Assembly: GCA_009995225.1 (NCBI GenBank)
Contig: JAACPW010000004.1
Location: 140,605 to 204,604 of the forward strand
From: Sphingomonadales bacterium
Lineage (GTDB): Bacteria; Pseudomonadota; Alphaproteobacteria; Sphingomonadales; Sphingomonadaceae
Direction: 5' to 3'
Length of the DNA stretch: 64,000 nt
Of this stretch, positions 63,902 to 64,000 are shown in pieces (position 1 is the stretch's first letter; the number at the start of each line of letters is the position of its first letter). The notes below the pieces were generated by a model that was not told the DNA's origin, did no database searches, and saw only the letters and a list, made by a program, of their open reading frames with translations. A program made the translations under genes and the position numbers.

Positions 63902-64000
63902 TGAACCGCTCCGGGATTGTCGGAGGCTCCAACTCTTGAGTAGATGGAGTCCTTATGAGCAAGACAACGAACAAGTTTTCTCCGGAGGTTCGCGCCCGTG
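63902..64000 (+). mobile_element. Left end of an IS3-family insertion sequence (continues beyond the window)
   Basis: TGAACCGCTCCGGGATTGTC followed by GGAGGCTCC looks like an IS3-family terminal inverted repeat, with the transposase start 53 bp inside, the usual spacing. The other end and target duplication lie outside the window. Confidence 0.7.
63955..64000 (+). CDS. IS3-family transposase OrfA (partial)
   Basis: ATG at 63955 after GGAG gives MSKTTNKFSPEVRAR and runs off the window. This is the typical start of the OrfA helix-turn-helix subunit that binds the IS ends and is joined to OrfB by frameshifting. Confidence 0.75.
   Translation, partial: MSKTTNKFSPEVRAR

Noticed and set aside
63593-63904. 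103-residue plus-strand ORF
   Set aside because: It is antisense to the TniQ-like remnant, which has the more coherent motifs.
1-64000. CRISPR array or rRNA operon
   Set aside because: No run of regularly spaced direct repeats and no rRNA-like sequence was seen anywhere in the window.

Overview
The window looks like a chromosomal segment of a GC-rich alphaproteobacterium, most likely of the order Sphingomonadales (Erythrobacteraceae/Sphingomonadaceae type). This rests on recognisable gene orders (ctaC-ctaD-ctaB-ctaG-ctaE-DUF983-SURF1-thrC; infA-maf-RNase E/G-yacG-tRNA-Phe; hisG-hisD-nusB-thiL; purS-purQ), an alpha-type FnrL with CX2CX7C cysteine spacing, two TonB-dependent receptors, and an rplU with a Lys/Ala-rich tail. 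No rRNA genes or CRISPR arrays were seen. One tRNA (Phe, GAA) is present.

Layout: 1-3.2 kb holds a GNAT gene cut by the window edge, rplU-rpmA with a clear terminator, a lipoprotein coupled to fnrL, and a small membrane protein with an FNR-box-like site upstream. 3.4-5.9 kb is a molybdopterin/pterin cluster on the minus strand (folB, an unknown gene, moaA, moaD, moaE). 6-14.7 kb is a long minus-strand aa3-type cytochrome oxidase operon (ctaC, D, B, a 43-codon micro-gene, ctaG, ctaE, DUF983, SURF1) running into thrC and a SAM methyltransferase. 15-21.5 kb is a plus-strand run: pyrE, a beta-lactamase-fold protein lacking its nucleophile, pdxJ, a membrane protein, acpS, lepB, a DUF3089 hydrolase, ruvX and two hotdog thioesterases. 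A class A PBP converges on this run.

23.7-30.8 kb carries a gene broken by an in-frame TGA, a BamE-like lipoprotein, cobS, an MpaB-type (DUF2236) protein, a J-domain protein, bolA, a NUDIX hydrolase, a pirin, an SDR and an alpha/beta hydrolase. 30.8-37.3 kb holds hisG, hisD, nusB, thiL, an acyltransferase coupled to a cupin/JmjC-like gene, and tesB. Around 38.2 kb a perfect FNR/FixK palindrome lies between a divergent universal stress protein and a carotenoid oxygenase. 39.9-48 kb holds a DUF885 peptidase, an OmpA-like protein, a DUF6445 protein, uvrC, a host-attachment-like and short HPF-like stress cluster, and a flavoprotein. 48-51.2 kb is a TonB receptor with two 70-residue cysteine-bearing repeats inserted in its barrel. 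51.4-61 kb contains infA, maf, RNase E/G, yacG, tRNA-Phe and purC, then an M16 protease and a second TonB receptor lying between purC and purS-purQ. 61-63.3 kb is a GGDEF/EAL protein.

The last 0.6 kb changes character. It holds the C-terminal remnant of what looks like a TniQ/TnsD-type transposition protein, cut at its 5' end by the left end of an IS3-family element whose orfA starts at 63955. This is probably the margin of a mobile island.

The most notable points are the repeat-bearing TonB receptor, the FnrL gene with two FNR-box-like sites in the same window, the beta-lactamase-fold pseudoenzyme, the TGA-interrupted gene, and the transposon remnant at the right edge.
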